The notes: generated by a model from the letters alone, not told the origin. 64,000 bases of DNA from Delphinus delphis (GCF_949987515.2 NC_082692.2:86065488-86129487); one strand, 5' to 3'; shown: positions 44,216 through 55,741, counted from the first letter of the stretch. Numbers and translations: made by a program.

Positions 44216-45189
44216 CTTCTCTGCACCTGCTTCTCTCAGAGAGGAAGTAGCCTGGCCCTGGCTGGGAGGGGAGAGTGACATGGGACGGGAAGTTCTGAAG
44301 TGCTGGCCCTTCTTGGAAGTCTCACCTGGCTATGGACACTGGGTTGAATCTCATCAAACCACTGTCGTGCTGCCACCAGCTCATACCCTCCCGAGGGCTG
44401 ACTCTAACATTTTTAGGAACTTTCCAAGCTGGTTATTAAAACACAGCCATAATTAAAAATTAAATTATATAAATTTCTATTAAATAAATTATATTAAAAA
44501 TAAAGGTCATAAATACTCAAACCACCTCTTCCTAAGTATTTTACTATGTTTTACTATTATGTGTACTTCTGAGGTTATTTATATCTCCTGTATCTGTAAA
44601 GTGGGTATAGCACATAAGGGCATACAGCCACACAGCTCTTCTGAAACCCAGTTTCACTGACATCACGTGGGTAGCTTAACACAGGTCAAAGTAGGAGTCT
44701 TTACACCATAGACATTGGCCAACACTACACATCAGAGCTTAATCTATTGTTTTGTTGATTGTCTAGACTTAAGAGAATAGTGGCGAAAATGTCAACAATT
44801 AAGCGCATCGTATATACAGCTGTTACACTGTGAATAGAGCAAAAATCAAGGAAACAGTCTTCCAGTATTCAAACGCTGTTATCCAATTCAGCAAAGAGGT
44901 CACTCATGCCATTGATGAATGCATAACGTCCTGACATATGTCTTTGTTGTTTCACTTTCATCTTCCTCTTTAATATAAACAAAAATATCAACCAATATTC
45001 ATGTCAGAGCCGCATTCATTTGTCAGTTGTAACTGCTGGTTGGATACTGATAGGAGAGTTGGGCAAAAACCAACAAAAGCATTTTGTGAAAATTATTTGG
45101 CTATGTGGAATGTATAATATTCTATGTTTTATTATTTTAAATTGTATCTTATACGTCACTAATATCAGTAAACTTTATAAGCACATGGT
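44216..45189. other. Unassigned, AT-rich
   Basis: 44440-44540 is a run of AAATTA/TTAAAT units without exact period. The remainder is unique. The 69-codon frame at 45020 is AT-driven. Confidence 0.45.
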
Positions 45190-45262
45190 ATATATGCAAA
45201 TACATATATACATGTGTATATATACATAGTACATATATATACATGTATACACATACATGTAC
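45190..45262. repeat. (CATATA)n / TA-rich repeat
   Basis: Degenerate CATATA and TACATG units, strongly alternating purine and pyrimidine. Confidence 0.8.
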
Positions 45263-45269
45263 TTTTTTT

Positions 45270-45450
45270 TTTGGAGAAGCATTTATTAAGCGTTAAACGT
45301 TCACCAACACATTGCTGCATCAACTCCTCCTCACGTGAGGAGGCTGGGGTCCAGAGGGGAGAGCACCTGCTCCAAGTAACACATCCAGGTCTCCCGACAG
45401 CCCCACCCCTGCCCTGTTCTGCTGTTTCCACCGCATCACAGCACCACCTC
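45270..45450 (-). mobile_element. Possible MIR fragment
   Basis: 'agcatttattaagcgttaaac' (landmark at 45278-45298) and 'tccaagtaacacatccagg' loosely resemble complement MIR or L2. Uncertain. Confidence 0.3.
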
Positions 45451-45856
45451 CCACCCTGTGGGGTTACAGGACAACCCAGCAAGATAGGAAAAGTCCCTGG
45501 GGTTCCATCACTTATATTTGTTCCTGAAATCCTCTCCGTGCCATACCAATAGCTAAGCCATAAATCCTAAGAGGTGCATAACTTCATTACTCTTATTATG
45601 CTTAATTAAAATAACACTGAGCCGGGGCTAGTGATTAACTCTCTCTCCACCTCCCTCAGCCTCACATTAGGGAAATTCACTTCTGAACCCACTGAACAAA
45701 CACAGGCCAGAATTGTGTTTTTCCTCTGGGTATTTTAGTTATTTTTCACAATTATTTTCTTACCCCTTGAGGGTCTAATTCCTCGAGATGGACCTTACTT
45801 GGGAAAGTGGAAAGGAATGAAGGGCAGACAGACCGTCGTTCAAAAGTGGTTCTGAG
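45451..45856. other. Unassigned
   Basis: Unique, with 'cttattatgcttaattaaaataac' region (45591-45614) as an AT-rich homeobox-like core. No gene. Confidence 0.4.
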
Positions 45857-46051
45857 GGCTTCCCTGGTGGCGCAGTGGTTGAGACTCCGCCTGCCAATGC
45901 AGGGGACACAGGTTCGTGCCCCGGTCCGGGAAGATCCCACATGCCGCGGAGCGGCAGGGCCCGTGAGCCATGGCCGCTGAGCCTGTGTGTCCGGAGCCTG
46001 TACTCCTCAGTGGGAGAGGCCACAGCAGTGAGAGGCCCGCGTACCGCAAAA
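45857..46051 (+). mobile_element. CHR-2-type SINE
   Basis: CHR-2 with a short A-tail that runs into the right duplication. Target duplication is 'aaaagtggttctgag' (45842-45856) and 'aaaagggggttctgag' (46052-46067). Confidence 0.94.
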
Positions 46052-46199
46052 AAAAGGGGGTTCTGAGACACCATTAAGGAGATGAAAAGGCTGGCCACAT
46101 ACTGGGGGAAAAATCATATTATATAATGTAAATGTGTAAATGTGTTCACGATGTATAAATGTACAAATGCATAAAAATAGTATATATAAAGCGTCATTT

Positions 46200-47065
46200 A
46201 ACCTCAGTAATAATACGACAAACAATCCAATTAAAAATGGGCAAACGATCTGAAGAAATACTTCACCAAAGAGGATACATTACTGGCCAATAAGCACATG
46301 AAAAACGATCAACGTTATTACTCGTTTGGGAAACGAAAATGTAAGCCAAAAGGAAGCACTGCTGGACACCCAATTCAATGCTGAAAGTTAAAAAGACTGA
46401 CCACACTAAAGGTTGGGGAGGATGTCAGCCCGTTGGAACTCTCATATGCTGCTGGTGGGAACGCAAAGTGCGACAAACACTTTGGAAAAGAGTTTAGCCA
46501 TTCCTTCTAAAGTTAAACACAGAGTGACGATACAGTGCAACAAGCCCACTCCTAGTCATCTACCCAGGAGAAATGATAATAGATGTCCACACAAAGCTTG
46601 TACAAGAATGTTCACAGTGGCTTTATCTCTAATAGACCCAAACCGGAAACAATCCAAACGTCCAGCAACAGAGAAACGGATAAAGAAGTTATGGTCTACC
46701 CATATAATAGAACAGCCCCAGTGCTGAAAAAGGAATGAACGGTTGTACACAGAGCAACACGGATGAATCTCCAATAATTATGCTGGGCCAAAGAGCCAGG
46801 CATAAATGAGCATTCGCTATATGATGCCATTGTATAACACGTTCCAGAAAAGGCAAAAGTATAAGGGCAGAACACAAATTAGGGGTTACCAGGAGCTGAA
46901 GGATATCGACTGCAAAGTAGCACAAGTGAATTGTTGGGGGTGATAGAGAGGTTCTGCATCTCGCTTGGGTGATAGTCACGTGGGTGTATCCACTTCTCAA
47001 CTGCACATTGAACGTGGATGCTCTGTATTATGTGAAATTTATACCTCAACAAAATTCATTTTTAA
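46200..47065 (+). mobile_element. Ancient L1 3' region (L1M-type)
   Basis: Plus-strand L1 phrases include 'attaaaaatgggcaaacg', 'tatgctgctggtgggaac', 'acccaggagaaatgataa', 'gggttaccaggagctgaag' and 'gaaatttatacctcaac'. Frames are broken throughout, so it is an old, inactive copy. Confidence 0.85.
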
Positions 47066-47074
47066 AGTAGCTTT

Positions 47075-47235
47075 AGAAGTGTAACCTTGGGCAAGCTATT
47101 CTACTTTTCTGGGCCTTAGTTTCCTCATGTGTAAAATGATGATAATAACAGTTGCTATGTCATGAAAATTAACGGAGAGAATATTGCAAACACTGAGAAT
47201 TTGGATGTGTACAATAAGCTTGGTTTGCTTTCCTT
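47075..47235 (+). mobile_element. MIR SINE
   Basis: 'gtgtaaccttgggcaagc', 'ccttagtttcctcatgtg' and 'aaaatgatgataataacag' match plus MIR. Confidence 0.82.
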
Positions 47236-47269
47236 GTTGATTTTCATTAAACTATAAGAAGCCATATAA

Positions 47270-47680
47270 CGGGTATTCATTCATTCATTCATTCAAGCAA
47301 CAAGTATTTATTAAGCACCTCCTACATTCCAGACCTTGTTCCAAGCAAGTGAAACACACCAAAGATTCTTTCCTTCTTGAGATTTAAAATTCTGTTTGGG
47401 GAAGACAAATACTAAATAGTAAAGATAATACAAATAACGTATATATGTTATACACAATATTATATAGGTATGTTAGAAGACGACGAGCGCTATGGGGGGA
47501 AAAAGAAGAAAAAATAGAATAAGGTGACAGAACGAGCATTCAGGGCTCACACAGATCGCAATTTGAAGTAAAACAGCCACGAGACGTTTTAGTGAGTAGA
47601 CGATGTTTCAGCAAAAACCTGAAGGATGCATACTGATGAGAAAAAGGAAAGAACAGAGGCAGGGAGGAAGGGAGGGAGGA
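47270..47680 (-). mobile_element. LINE-2 fragment with an (ATTC)n start
   Basis: An ATTC run at 47275-47296 leads into 'agtatttattaagcacctcc', 'aagacaaatactaaatag' and 'gatgtttcagcaaaaacctg', the complement L2 order. It is the longest antisense L2 of the window. Confidence 0.75.
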
Positions 47681-47869
47681 ATCATCATTTCCCATTTCAA
47701 TAATCTATCAGTTGTCTAAAGCTGAGTATTAATTCTACCAAGTGGTGGTGGGGGGAATCACACTCTTTCTACCGTATCAGTTGGAATGATTTTGCTGGAG
47801 TATAAACACTGAGGAAATGACAACTAAAGTGAAGAATGTTCACAAGTCACAGGAAGGCACACTGGCGTC

Positions 47870-47990
47870 ATGAATTCGAAACACCTAGACCGAAACGTCA
47901 GCACAGCCACCTATCAGCCACATGACCTCTGGCAGGTCACTCAACCTCTCGGAGCGCTGTGAGGGTTAAAGGAGATAACGGAAGAAGCTT
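47870..47990 (+). mobile_element. MIR fragment
   Basis: 'cagccacctatcagccac', 'ctggcaggtcactcaacc' and 'gtgagggttaaaggagat' match plus MIR, shortened. Confidence 0.6.
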
Positions 47991-48079
47991 CTGGAGGCAT
48001 AATTCCAGGTGCCCTTCTTGGTTGAGACCCACTTGGATGGGCGTGGCTGCCCCAGGGAGCAGGGCCCCCTCACTCTGCC

Positions 48080-48520
48080 CGCCAGGGAACAACAATGACT
48101 CGTCTGCTGTCTGCAGTCCCAACACTGCTTCCCCGACTCGCCAATTAGCTTGTGCAATTTCAACACTTCTCCAACGAGAAGATGTTAAATTCACATTCAG
48201 TAATTTATGGAAATGGATGCTCGTATCTTCCCCTCCCTTTTTTTCTTTTTTTTAAAGAGATCGCCCAATTTCTGACACTTGACGCAGTCGATGAGCAATC
48301 TGCCCGACGGCTGAGCGGTGCCACCTTTGTCGGAGCTGGGCCTCCTGGGGAGACCCAGGAGAAGAGAGCTTTCTCAAACATTCTAATTGTAAGTGGAGCT
48401 CATTAGTTCAGATTCCTTTACAATAAATTATTAGCCACTGCTTTCAATCTTAACAAAAATGGACGCCGCCATGATTAGAGTCTCCTATGTTTGTAGAAAG
48501 ACCCTATAATAAACCTACAC
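48080..48520. promoter_or_regulatory. Candidate conserved non-coding element
   Basis: Unique sequence, not matching any repeat I recognise. It keeps several CpGs ('gacgcagtcgatgag', 'gcccgacggctgag', 'ggacgccgcc') and has clustered homeobox-like cores: 'ccaattagct' (48141), 'cattagttc' (48400s), 'aaattattagcc' (48426) and 'gattagag' (48463). Within it, a pyrimidine tract ending 'aaag' (48257) and a GTAAGT at 48389 frame a 131-bp block open in one frame, so an exon is the alternative reading. Confidence 0.45.
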
Positions 48521-48629
48521 TTGATGATAACGGCAGCAGATTGGTCCTCAACCAAATCGGTTATTTGTCCCAAGAGGGAAATCCCCCCATCTGACAATCA
48601 AAATAGAAGCCTGGTTTGCTTACACTCAG

Positions 48630-48735
48630 AACATTAACACTGATCCACACGCAAATCCAATCATGGCAGGTGTTGGCTTAAAACCCTCCATGGTTTCTCA
48701 TCATGCTTAGGAGAAAGTTCAGTCAAAAAATAATG
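48630..48735 (+). mobile_element. LINE-2 fragment
   Basis: 'ttaaaaccctccatggtttctc' (landmark at 48678-48699) and 'aggagaaagttcagtc' are the L2 pattern. The L1 inserted at 48761 follows immediately. Confidence 0.55.
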
Positions 48736-48760
48736 TTCAGAAAATAAAAACCCAACTCTT

Positions 48761-49408
48761 TTTTCCCCAGTTTCATTGAGATATAACTGATATATAACAT
48801 TGTATGAGTTTAAGCTGTACAACATAATGATTTGATATTTGTATATATTATGAAATGATCACCACAGTAAATCTAGTTAACATCTGTCACCTCACATAGC
48901 TACAACTTTTTTTTTCTTAGGATGAGAATCTTTAAGACATACTCTCAGCAACCTTCAAATATACAACGGTACTGTCAACTGTAGTCACCGTGCTGTACAT
49001 TACATCCCCAGAACTTATTTTATAACTGCAAGCTTGTACCTTTTGACCCCCTATATCCATTTCGCCCACTCCCTACACCATCTCTGGCAACCACCAGTCT
49101 ATTTGCTGTATATTTTTGAGTTCCGGTTTTGTAGGTCCCACGTATAAATGAGATCACATGGTGTTTGTCTTTGTCTGTCTGACTCATTTTACTTAGCATA
49201 ACGCCCTCAAGGTTCATCCATGCTCTCACAAATGGCAGTATTTCCTTCTCCTTTATGACTGAATAATATTCCATTTATACGTACACCACATTTTCCTTAT
49301 CCGTTCATCTGTCATTAGACACTTAGGCTGTTTCCATGTCTTGGCCGCTGTGACTAATGCTTCAGTGAACACGGTGGTGCAGATATCTCTTTGAGATACT
49401 GTTTTCTG
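48761..49408 (-). mobile_element. 5'-truncated L1 (L1MA-like) with a perfect TSD
   Basis: Antisense L1. The left edge holds the 3' UTR ('cattgagatataactgat', 'gatcaccacagtaaatctag') and the right part the end of ORF2. A perfect 14-bp duplication, 'aaaacccaactctt', lies at 48747-48760 and 49409-49422, so both ends of this insertion are exactly defined. About 650 bp remain. Confidence 0.92.
49020..49274 (-). pseudogene. L1 ORF2 C-terminal remnant
   Basis: The minus-strand translation begins MEYYSVIKEKEILPF and continues with ILPFVRAWMNLEGVMLSKMS and QTDKDKHHVISF. This is the signature end of LINE-1 ORF2p, after the reverse transcriptase and cysteine-rich regions. Only the last few dozen ORF2 codons are recognisable. 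The rest of the frame is 3' UTR read through. It sits inside the 5'-truncated L1 at 48761-49408 and cannot support retrotransposition. Confidence 0.85.
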
Positions 49409-49574
49409 AAAACCCAACTCTTATTGATATGGGATAAAAATGTGTCAGATGTTTATTTAACTCATTAATGAGAGAACCAGTGATATAGTAGAGCTGGTTC
49501 AAAAAGCATTTGATGACGGGTTTAAACAGTCCCTCAGGAAAGATGTATGGAAGTCAAGTTTTATTTACTTGTTC

Positions 49575-49695
49575 CTTTTTTTTTTGGCCACGCTGTGCGA
49601 CTTGCGGGATCTTAGTTCCCCGACCAGGGATCGAACCCAGGCCCACAGCAGTGAAAGTGTGGAGTTCTAACCACTGGACCACCAAGGGAATTCCC
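49575..49695 (-). mobile_element. CHR-1-type short SINE
   Basis: Complement of the CHR-1 head and body ('ggccacgctgtgcgacttg', 'ccccgaccagggatcgaacc') preceded by a T-tract. Target duplication 'tacttgttc' at 49566-49574 and 49696-49704 is perfect over 9 bp. Confidence 0.9.
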
Positions 49696-50039
49696 TACTT
49701 GTTCATTTTTGTAAGTTAGAAACAAAACTGACTAAAGTCCTTCAGGGTAATAAAGCGAGAACCTTTGGGGTGGTCTTCCCTACCAGACCAAAAGCACTGA
49801 CTTCTCTGCAGAAGGGCAGCTCTCTGCAGATATACATGTAACTTCAGAGAGATCAGGCCCAAACAGTAAAGAGTAAAATCAAACAAAGGTACAAACTCAT
49901 AGAGAATTAAGTCATCCTTGGGTGGGCTGAGTAAATAATGCTCTGGTCTGACATCAAAGAATCTGTGGGCTTCCTTTTTGCCCTCTTTCTAAGTTTTGGA
50001 TCGTTTTTCTCACAAGTTCTAAGTTTTCAACGTGGCGGA

Positions 50040-50435
50040 CAACATCAGCTCCTCCCCCGGCCCAGCCCATCCGTAATGCTGCCCTCCTGAGACAGCTTCC
50101 CCAGCCTGCGCCACCACAGTCGCTTCCTTTGTCTGGAAGCACGAACCTCCTTACTCCTCCCCTTTCCTACTCCTCTGCTCAAGGCTTCAGCTGAAGTCTG
50201 TCCTCAGGGGAACTTTCCTAACCCCCTGGACTAGGTCACACCCCCATGAACACCTAAGGCAGCCTTCGGTGGGCCTCCCTCCGGCACTTCGTGCAACTCC
50301 GGTCAATGACCTCATTGTGCAGTTAGTTGTCCAAAGTCTGGCTCCCTGACTGGACTATAAACCCCCTGAGAGCAGGGGTGGGCCTGTTTCACTCATCACC
50401 GGATACCTGGGGCCAAGCACATAGCCTGAAACGGG
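50040..50435 (+). mobile_element. LINE-2 3' end
   Basis: 'caaggcttcagctgaagtc', 'tggactataaaccccctgag', 'agcaggggtgggcctgtttc' and 'ggccaagcacatagcctg' are L2 end motifs. The final tail is missing. Confidence 0.75.
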
Positions 50436-51770
50436 AGAATGGGGGAGGGCAGCATCTCTCCTTAGGACCCAGAGTCTCCACCCCCGGGGCTCTTGTGCCC
50501 AGATCTGGACAAAATCCCAACTGAGCCCTTCGTGTTCCAGGAAGCTCCTGTGAGGCCGGCTAACTGGTCACGGGGACACAGAAGCTGCACCCCCCTGGCT
50601 GCAGCCGCCTTCACCCCTCACCCCCATTTTGCTGGGCTCTTGGAAAGTTTTCAGACAGATTTCAATTCGTTGTCAACACTCATGGTTTGGAGTCCAGAAT
50701 TTCCAGTTCCCCTTGGAAAATCATTAGGCCCAAGAGGCCACACTTGGCGGGGGCTGAACAGCAGCGATTTCCTACGGTCTCTTTGCTGACCGAGCTGGAT
50801 CACCAGCTGCGTCGACCATGGTGTAGGCACCCAGCCCATGTCACATGCATCTCCCTAGTACGAGGGCATTTGAGTTTTCAAGCCTTGCGCTGAAGTCCCT
50901 ACGAACCAATGAGGTCATCAGAAGGAGACACATTACTCTGGCTCCCACAAATACATCCCGCCCAGCCCACTGCTGAGATTCCGCGATGTCCCCTCCCTCT
51001 ACTTTCAGAACTCCCCAGAAGGGAATCTCCACACATTCAGAAAAACTAAATCATCTGAGAAATTTAAATTAAAAAGTTGCTGAGAACCTTCCATCGTATT
51101 TCTCAGTTCCCCTTCCACAGAGAACCTCTCAAGAATGCCCCCTTAGCTTTAGCGGAAGAAAACGCTTTTCTCTTTTAGTGATCTGCTCTGCCTTGTTTTA
51201 TTAGCAGATGAGAACTCTGAAACCCACTCATGTTTCTTTCTGAGCTTCGGCTACCAGGAAACTCAGGGTTAAATTCTGAGCTTGCTTACAGCTACATTCT
51301 TTAGTTTCTGGTTTTCTGGCAACTTGGACACTTTGCTTACTCTGCCCTACACCCTCACTTCCCTTTTGGAGAATTATTCCTCCTGCCCAGACCCCCATCC
51401 TTACTCAGAAGCAACCAGGATGTCAAGCGTGACCCCACCCCCGCTCTGGCCATAGCTGATGGGTCCAGAAATGGACTCCGGGCTCAAGCCAGCCCCTAAG
51501 TCCTTAGCTGAGGCATGCTGCAACTGAGAGATGCATTGCTCTTGAGACGCTGGACTGTGGAAGTCAAGTTCATATAACAAAGGAGCTGTTGGCTCCATGT
51601 GGATTGGGGTGTAGAGAGCGCAGATAAAACCCAACACGGGGGTGGAGAACTCATCCTCCAGTGTTCAAGCCCAGATCTGTTTTTGCCCATAGCTTCTCTG
51701 AGACATTCCCACAGTCTTTTAAGAAACCTTCCCTTTTGTTAAAGCTACCTAGAGTTGGATTTCTAAACGT
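50436..51770. other. Unassigned 1.3 kb
   Basis: Unique sequence. 'gaaatttaaattaaaaagttg' near 51059 is AT-rich. No repeat or gene recognised. Confidence 0.45.
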
Positions 51771-51788
51771 TTTAAAATGGTAAAGGAG

Positions 51789-51978
51789 GGGACTTCCCTG
51801 GTGGTCCAGTGGTTAAGACTTCGCCTTCCAATACAGGGGGTGCAGGTTTGATCCCTGCTTGGGGAGCTAAGATCCCACATGCCTCATGGCCAAAAAACAT
51901 AAAACAGAAGAGGTATTGTAACAAATTCAATAAAGACTTAAAAAAAAGAGAAGAATGCAAAATACTAAAAAGAAAAGA
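51789..51978 (+). mobile_element. CHR-1-type SINE at the edge of an L2
   Basis: The head reads 'gggacttccctggtggtcc', with a B-box-like ggtttgatccc and an A-rich, non-homogeneous tail. Target duplication 'tttaaaatggtaaaggag' (51771-51788) and 'tttaaaatggtaacggag' (51979-51996) matches at 17 of 18 bases. Confidence 0.92.
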
Positions 51979-51996
51979 TTTAAAATGGTAACGGAG

Positions 51997-52530
51997 ACTA
52001 TGCCATTTGTCTGCTTCAAGCACCCAAAGTCCTTAAAATAAAAGTCGAACACTTTACCCGATAAGGCCCTGCACGATCTGGCCCCATCCAACCTCTACAC
52101 ACTGCTCTCCTTCCTTCATTTTGCTCCAGCCACAACAGCTTTCTTGCTATTCCTCCAACTCTCCCAGCTCCCACCTACCTCGGGGCCTTTGCACGTGCTG
52201 CTCCCTCTGTATGGAAAGTTCTCCTCCCAGAGCTTCACATGGCTGGTTCTTTCTTGTCACGTCACCTTTTCAGAGAGGCCTTCCCTGATCACCCAACATG
52301 TATTTGCCCTCCACCCCACTCCGCCCTTTCACTCCATCCTGTTTACTTTCTTCATGTCTCTGTCACTCTGAAATCATCTCATTTATTTGGTTGTTTACTT
52401 GGGCTTTGTACAAGTAACACTCAAATGCAAGCTCCACGAGGTCACTGCTGTTAAGACCAGCAACAAGCATGCTGGCTGGTACGCGGTTAAGTGATCAGTA
52501 CATAGTCATTGGATGAGTAAGTGTCCCTTG
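51997..52530 (+). mobile_element. LINE-2 3' end
   Basis: 'aaggccctgcacgatctggcc', 'cggggcctttgcacgtgctg', 'cagagaggccttccctgatc', 'ctcatttatttggttgttta' and 'caagctccacgaggtcactg' are the L2 hallmark phrases. The CHR-1 copy at 51789 abuts its left end and was inserted in it or just beside it. Confidence 0.88.
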
Positions 52531-52694
52531 GAGCCCAAAGAGCCCTCCTTAATACAACAGACGACAACCCTCTCTCCTTACCCCTTTCCTTAGGTGGTTC
52601 TTGAGTTCCTCAGTCATTTTACTGGTCTTTGTGTATCTTCACTGGTGGATTCCTCAGAGCCTTTCTGGAGTGGACAGAAAAAAAGTAAGAGAAT

Positions 52695-52935
52695 TTACTT
52701 ATTTGACAAATACTATGTGCCAGGTATGTTTCTAAGCACTTTACCCATATTAACTCATTTAACCCTCCTAACAACTCTATGAGGATTGTAGCATTATTAT
52801 CACCCCATGTTACAGATGAACAGACTGAGGCGACAGGGGTGGAGTCACTTTCCCAAGGAAAGCAGCCTATTAGGGGCGGAGCGGGGATTCATGCCCAAGG
52901 AGTCAGGCTTTGAGCCCACGTCTGTGACCTTTCGG
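52695..52935 (-). mobile_element. MIR SINE
   Basis: 'tactatgtgccaggtatg', 'ctcatttaaccctcctaac' and 'gttacagatgaacagactg' match complement MIR. Confidence 0.88.
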
Positions 52936-53079
52936 CCAGTCCCCTCCCGGGTGAAGGGGAGGAAGCGTCCTCACTCCTGGTAGGCGGTCATGAGTCCTTG
53001 GGCCCTTTTCTCACTCTTATATTTGGGCTCTTGAGCAGGACCCAGGAAAGCATGTACTCATCCCAGCACAAAGCCAGGG

Positions 53080-53470
53080 TGAAGCACGTCTGGTGAGGAC
53101 TGTGACAGATTGCAGCGCGACACTGCAGGATGATTGAGGGCTTCGTCTAATCACACCAATTGGTATAAATTACTATGTTGGCCGCCCCGAGCGGCATCTG
53201 TGGGATTTACACCTCATTAGATCAGCAGTGCCAAATGAAGCAACAGGGTTGGGCATTCCCCTCCTCCGGAGCTGTGTCTGTGCTGGGCAAAAATCGTCAA
53301 GGGGAGCTGGAAAGTAGGATCATAACCCTCCAGGGAACGACGGCAACAGAACTGGAGGAAACAGAAACTAAAGTAGTCGCAATTTTGCATTTGGGCGTTT
53401 CTGAGCTGAAGCAACTCTTTACACTTCTGCCAAACTCCTGCTTCAGCTCTTCTGCAGTTGGCCATTTAGC
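53080..53470. promoter_or_regulatory. Candidate conserved non-coding element
   Basis: Unique block with retained CpGs ('gcagcgcgacactgcagg', 'ggccgccccgagcgg') beside AT-rich sites ('ctaatcacaccaattgg', 'ataaattactatg', 'ctcattagatc'). No repeat or convincing protein match. Confidence 0.4.
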
Positions 53471-54289
53471 CTGAGAACAAGCAAAACTGCAGCCCCAGGT
53501 GGTCCGGGGAGAGTGCTGGAAGGCGCAGAGGGTTCTGAGGTTTGGGGGTTCAGCCGAGGCGAGGATTCAGCTTTGTTGGGGGAGATGCCAAGGGTCAACT
53601 GAGCCTCCTCCAAGTTTCCACTGGCCACCACCCCCATTAAACAAACAACGTCAGAGAAAGTGGCACACACAGCTTCCAGATCACCCCAGCACTGCGCAAG
53701 CCCCACTCCAGAGCTTCGTGCAGTTACTCCAGGCAGCCGCCTCCTGCTCCTGCCAGCCCTGCCGGAGGTCCAGAGGATAAAAACAGGAAGGCAGGAAGCC
53801 AGGAAACCTGGATTTCCTTATTGGCTTCCGAAGGTGGGGGGCGGGAAGGGAAAGAGGCAGAAAATGAAGAAAGGGTACATCAGAGCCAGGAACAGGGCCC
53901 AGACTTCATTATAAAGTCAGGAGGCTTTATGTCATGATGATGCTTTAGCGGCCATGGGCTTTTTCTCCAGACAATGTCACAGATGGGTGTCTATGCTCAC
54001 CCTGCAGTGGATGAATGGGCTTGGAGAGGGGGGTATAGATAATCACTTGGGTCGATTAGATCCAGCAGAATAGAAGTCTTGGACCCGGCGTCAGGTTCAC
54101 GTGAAGGGCGCCCGGGTAGACGCTGGCTCTACCCTGCCCAGACGTCCTCTGCACGCACCTGCAACCAGGGCAGCTCATCAGGCAGGAGGGCTGTCTGCCG
54201 CCCCAAGAGCACGATCTGCGTGTGGGGAAAGAGGAACAGCCCCCCAGAAGCAGCCCTGAGTGATGGCCGATGAGGCACTGGGATGACTT
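53471..54289. other. Unassigned
   Basis: Unique GC-moderate sequence. No frame with recognisable domains. Confidence 0.45.
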
Positions 54290-54515
54290 CAGGGCAATGT
54301 TCTCTGCTGTTCCCCAGAGCTCCCCGCGGCGACCTGGGGCTCTGGCTGTCCACAGTGATAACCACCTTGATACATACCTGGATAATTCTGCCTCCCCCTT
54401 CCCTGTCTTACTTCCCTCCTCCCTGCTAGTGCTTCCTGGGATCCCCTCCCAGACAAAAGACTTGCACTACAATATTGGTCTCCGGGTCTGCTCCCAGGAA
54501 AACCCAAACTAAGAC
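54290..54515 (+). mobile_element. Unclassified LTR-like 3' end
   Basis: Ends 'gtctccgggtctgctcccag' and 'aacccaaactaagacag', the recurrent 3' terminus of this LTR-like family. A C/T-rich block precedes it. No poly-A signal survives. Confidence 0.45.
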
Positions 54516-54844
54516 AGTGTCTTTGTACAACTTATTAAGAGGCACCTGTCTGGGTAGATGTGGTCTCAGGGGCATAGGACTTGACAGGCAATGCTCTCTG
54601 GCCTGATGAAGCCCAACGCCAGGGTACCGACCAGCAGGTGACATGCGGGCTAGACTTCAGCCCCGATTCCTCTGCTGGGCATCTTTGCCCGACACAGAGG
54701 CACCGTGGCATCTACCTCCTCTCTTCTCAGTTTCAGGGAAGGAACAATTTACTGGAAGGGACGCTCATCTTTTTAGAGGCATAGCAGAAATCCCACCAAC
54801 ATACTCTTGAGAGCCAAGGAATTCCAGGCAGCAGCAGAGTATGA

Positions 54845-55045
54845 AAGAAACAGTGCAGGGTTTGAGTGTGACTGCTCTGAATTCAAATCCCGCCGCTGCC
54901 ACATCCTGGCTGTGTCACTTTGGGTTCATCATTTTAATGCTCCGTAGCTTCCACTGCCTCAGTTGAGAAAGGACACATGTGGCTTGAGGCATAAAGTTAG
55001 GAAGTAAATCATGGGTGCAGTGCCTGGCAGTCAGAAGGTGCCCTT
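54845..55045 (+). mobile_element. MIR SINE
   Basis: 'gaattcaaatcccgccgctg', 'ggctgtgtcactttggg' and 'cttccactgcctcagttg' match plus MIR. Confidence 0.82.
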
Positions 55046-55741
55046 TCAGTACTGGTCCCTCCTCATTCCTCCTGCGCCCCTCTCCCCAAATAGCCAGTGG
55101 GGCTCGCCGAGTGGTCAGGGCCAGACCAGAATGCATGCGCATGCGTCTCCGAGGCCCCCTGATACTCAGAACCGGGTCAACCCCATGCTAGTGTTGAATG
55201 ATCCCGCTGTTAGTGCCAGGCTATAAAATGTTAATGAAAGGAGGCCACCGATCAGGTGATGGTGACAAAGCGCCCGTCCCATCTGTTCCTCCCCTCCCTC
55301 CTCTTCGGGCTGGCATGAAAACAACTCCTCCACTACTCCTCTGCTGGGTGAAGTGATGCACAAACACACCCGCCTCAGGAGACCCCACGCCAGGAGAGGG
55401 TACCCGCCTTCTCTCTGTATTTCTTGACTTTTATGCTGTGAGTGTAAGGGCCATGGTTGTCACTGGATTTCTTAGCAGGTCCTCCTGGGTTTGGCACCGT
55501 CTAAGGTTTTCCTCACCTGGAGGTGCTGACTGACCATGAGTCCTGGGCCTCTTTACCTAAGCACAAACCTTGCCAAGCTTATTGTTTCACTCAAGGGAAA
55601 GAGCCAGGAGGACCTGCAGAAATAAGATTCTGGAAGCCTGGAGACCCTGACAGCACCTCCTCCAGGCTCCCCATCGACCCACCCCCAGCCAAGCAAGCCT
55701 GTTTTATCCATTAGGACACATGCATAGACACAGGCACGTGG
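55046..55741. other. Unassigned
   Basis: Unique; 'gaatgcatgcgcatgcgtc' at 55130-55148 is an NRF1-like palindrome (GCATGCGC) outside any CpG island. Confidence 0.45.

Noticed and set aside
46413..46727. 104-codon frame in L1 sequence as a possible L1 ORF
   Set aside because: It is not in the ORF2 register and the surrounding L1 is multiply broken.
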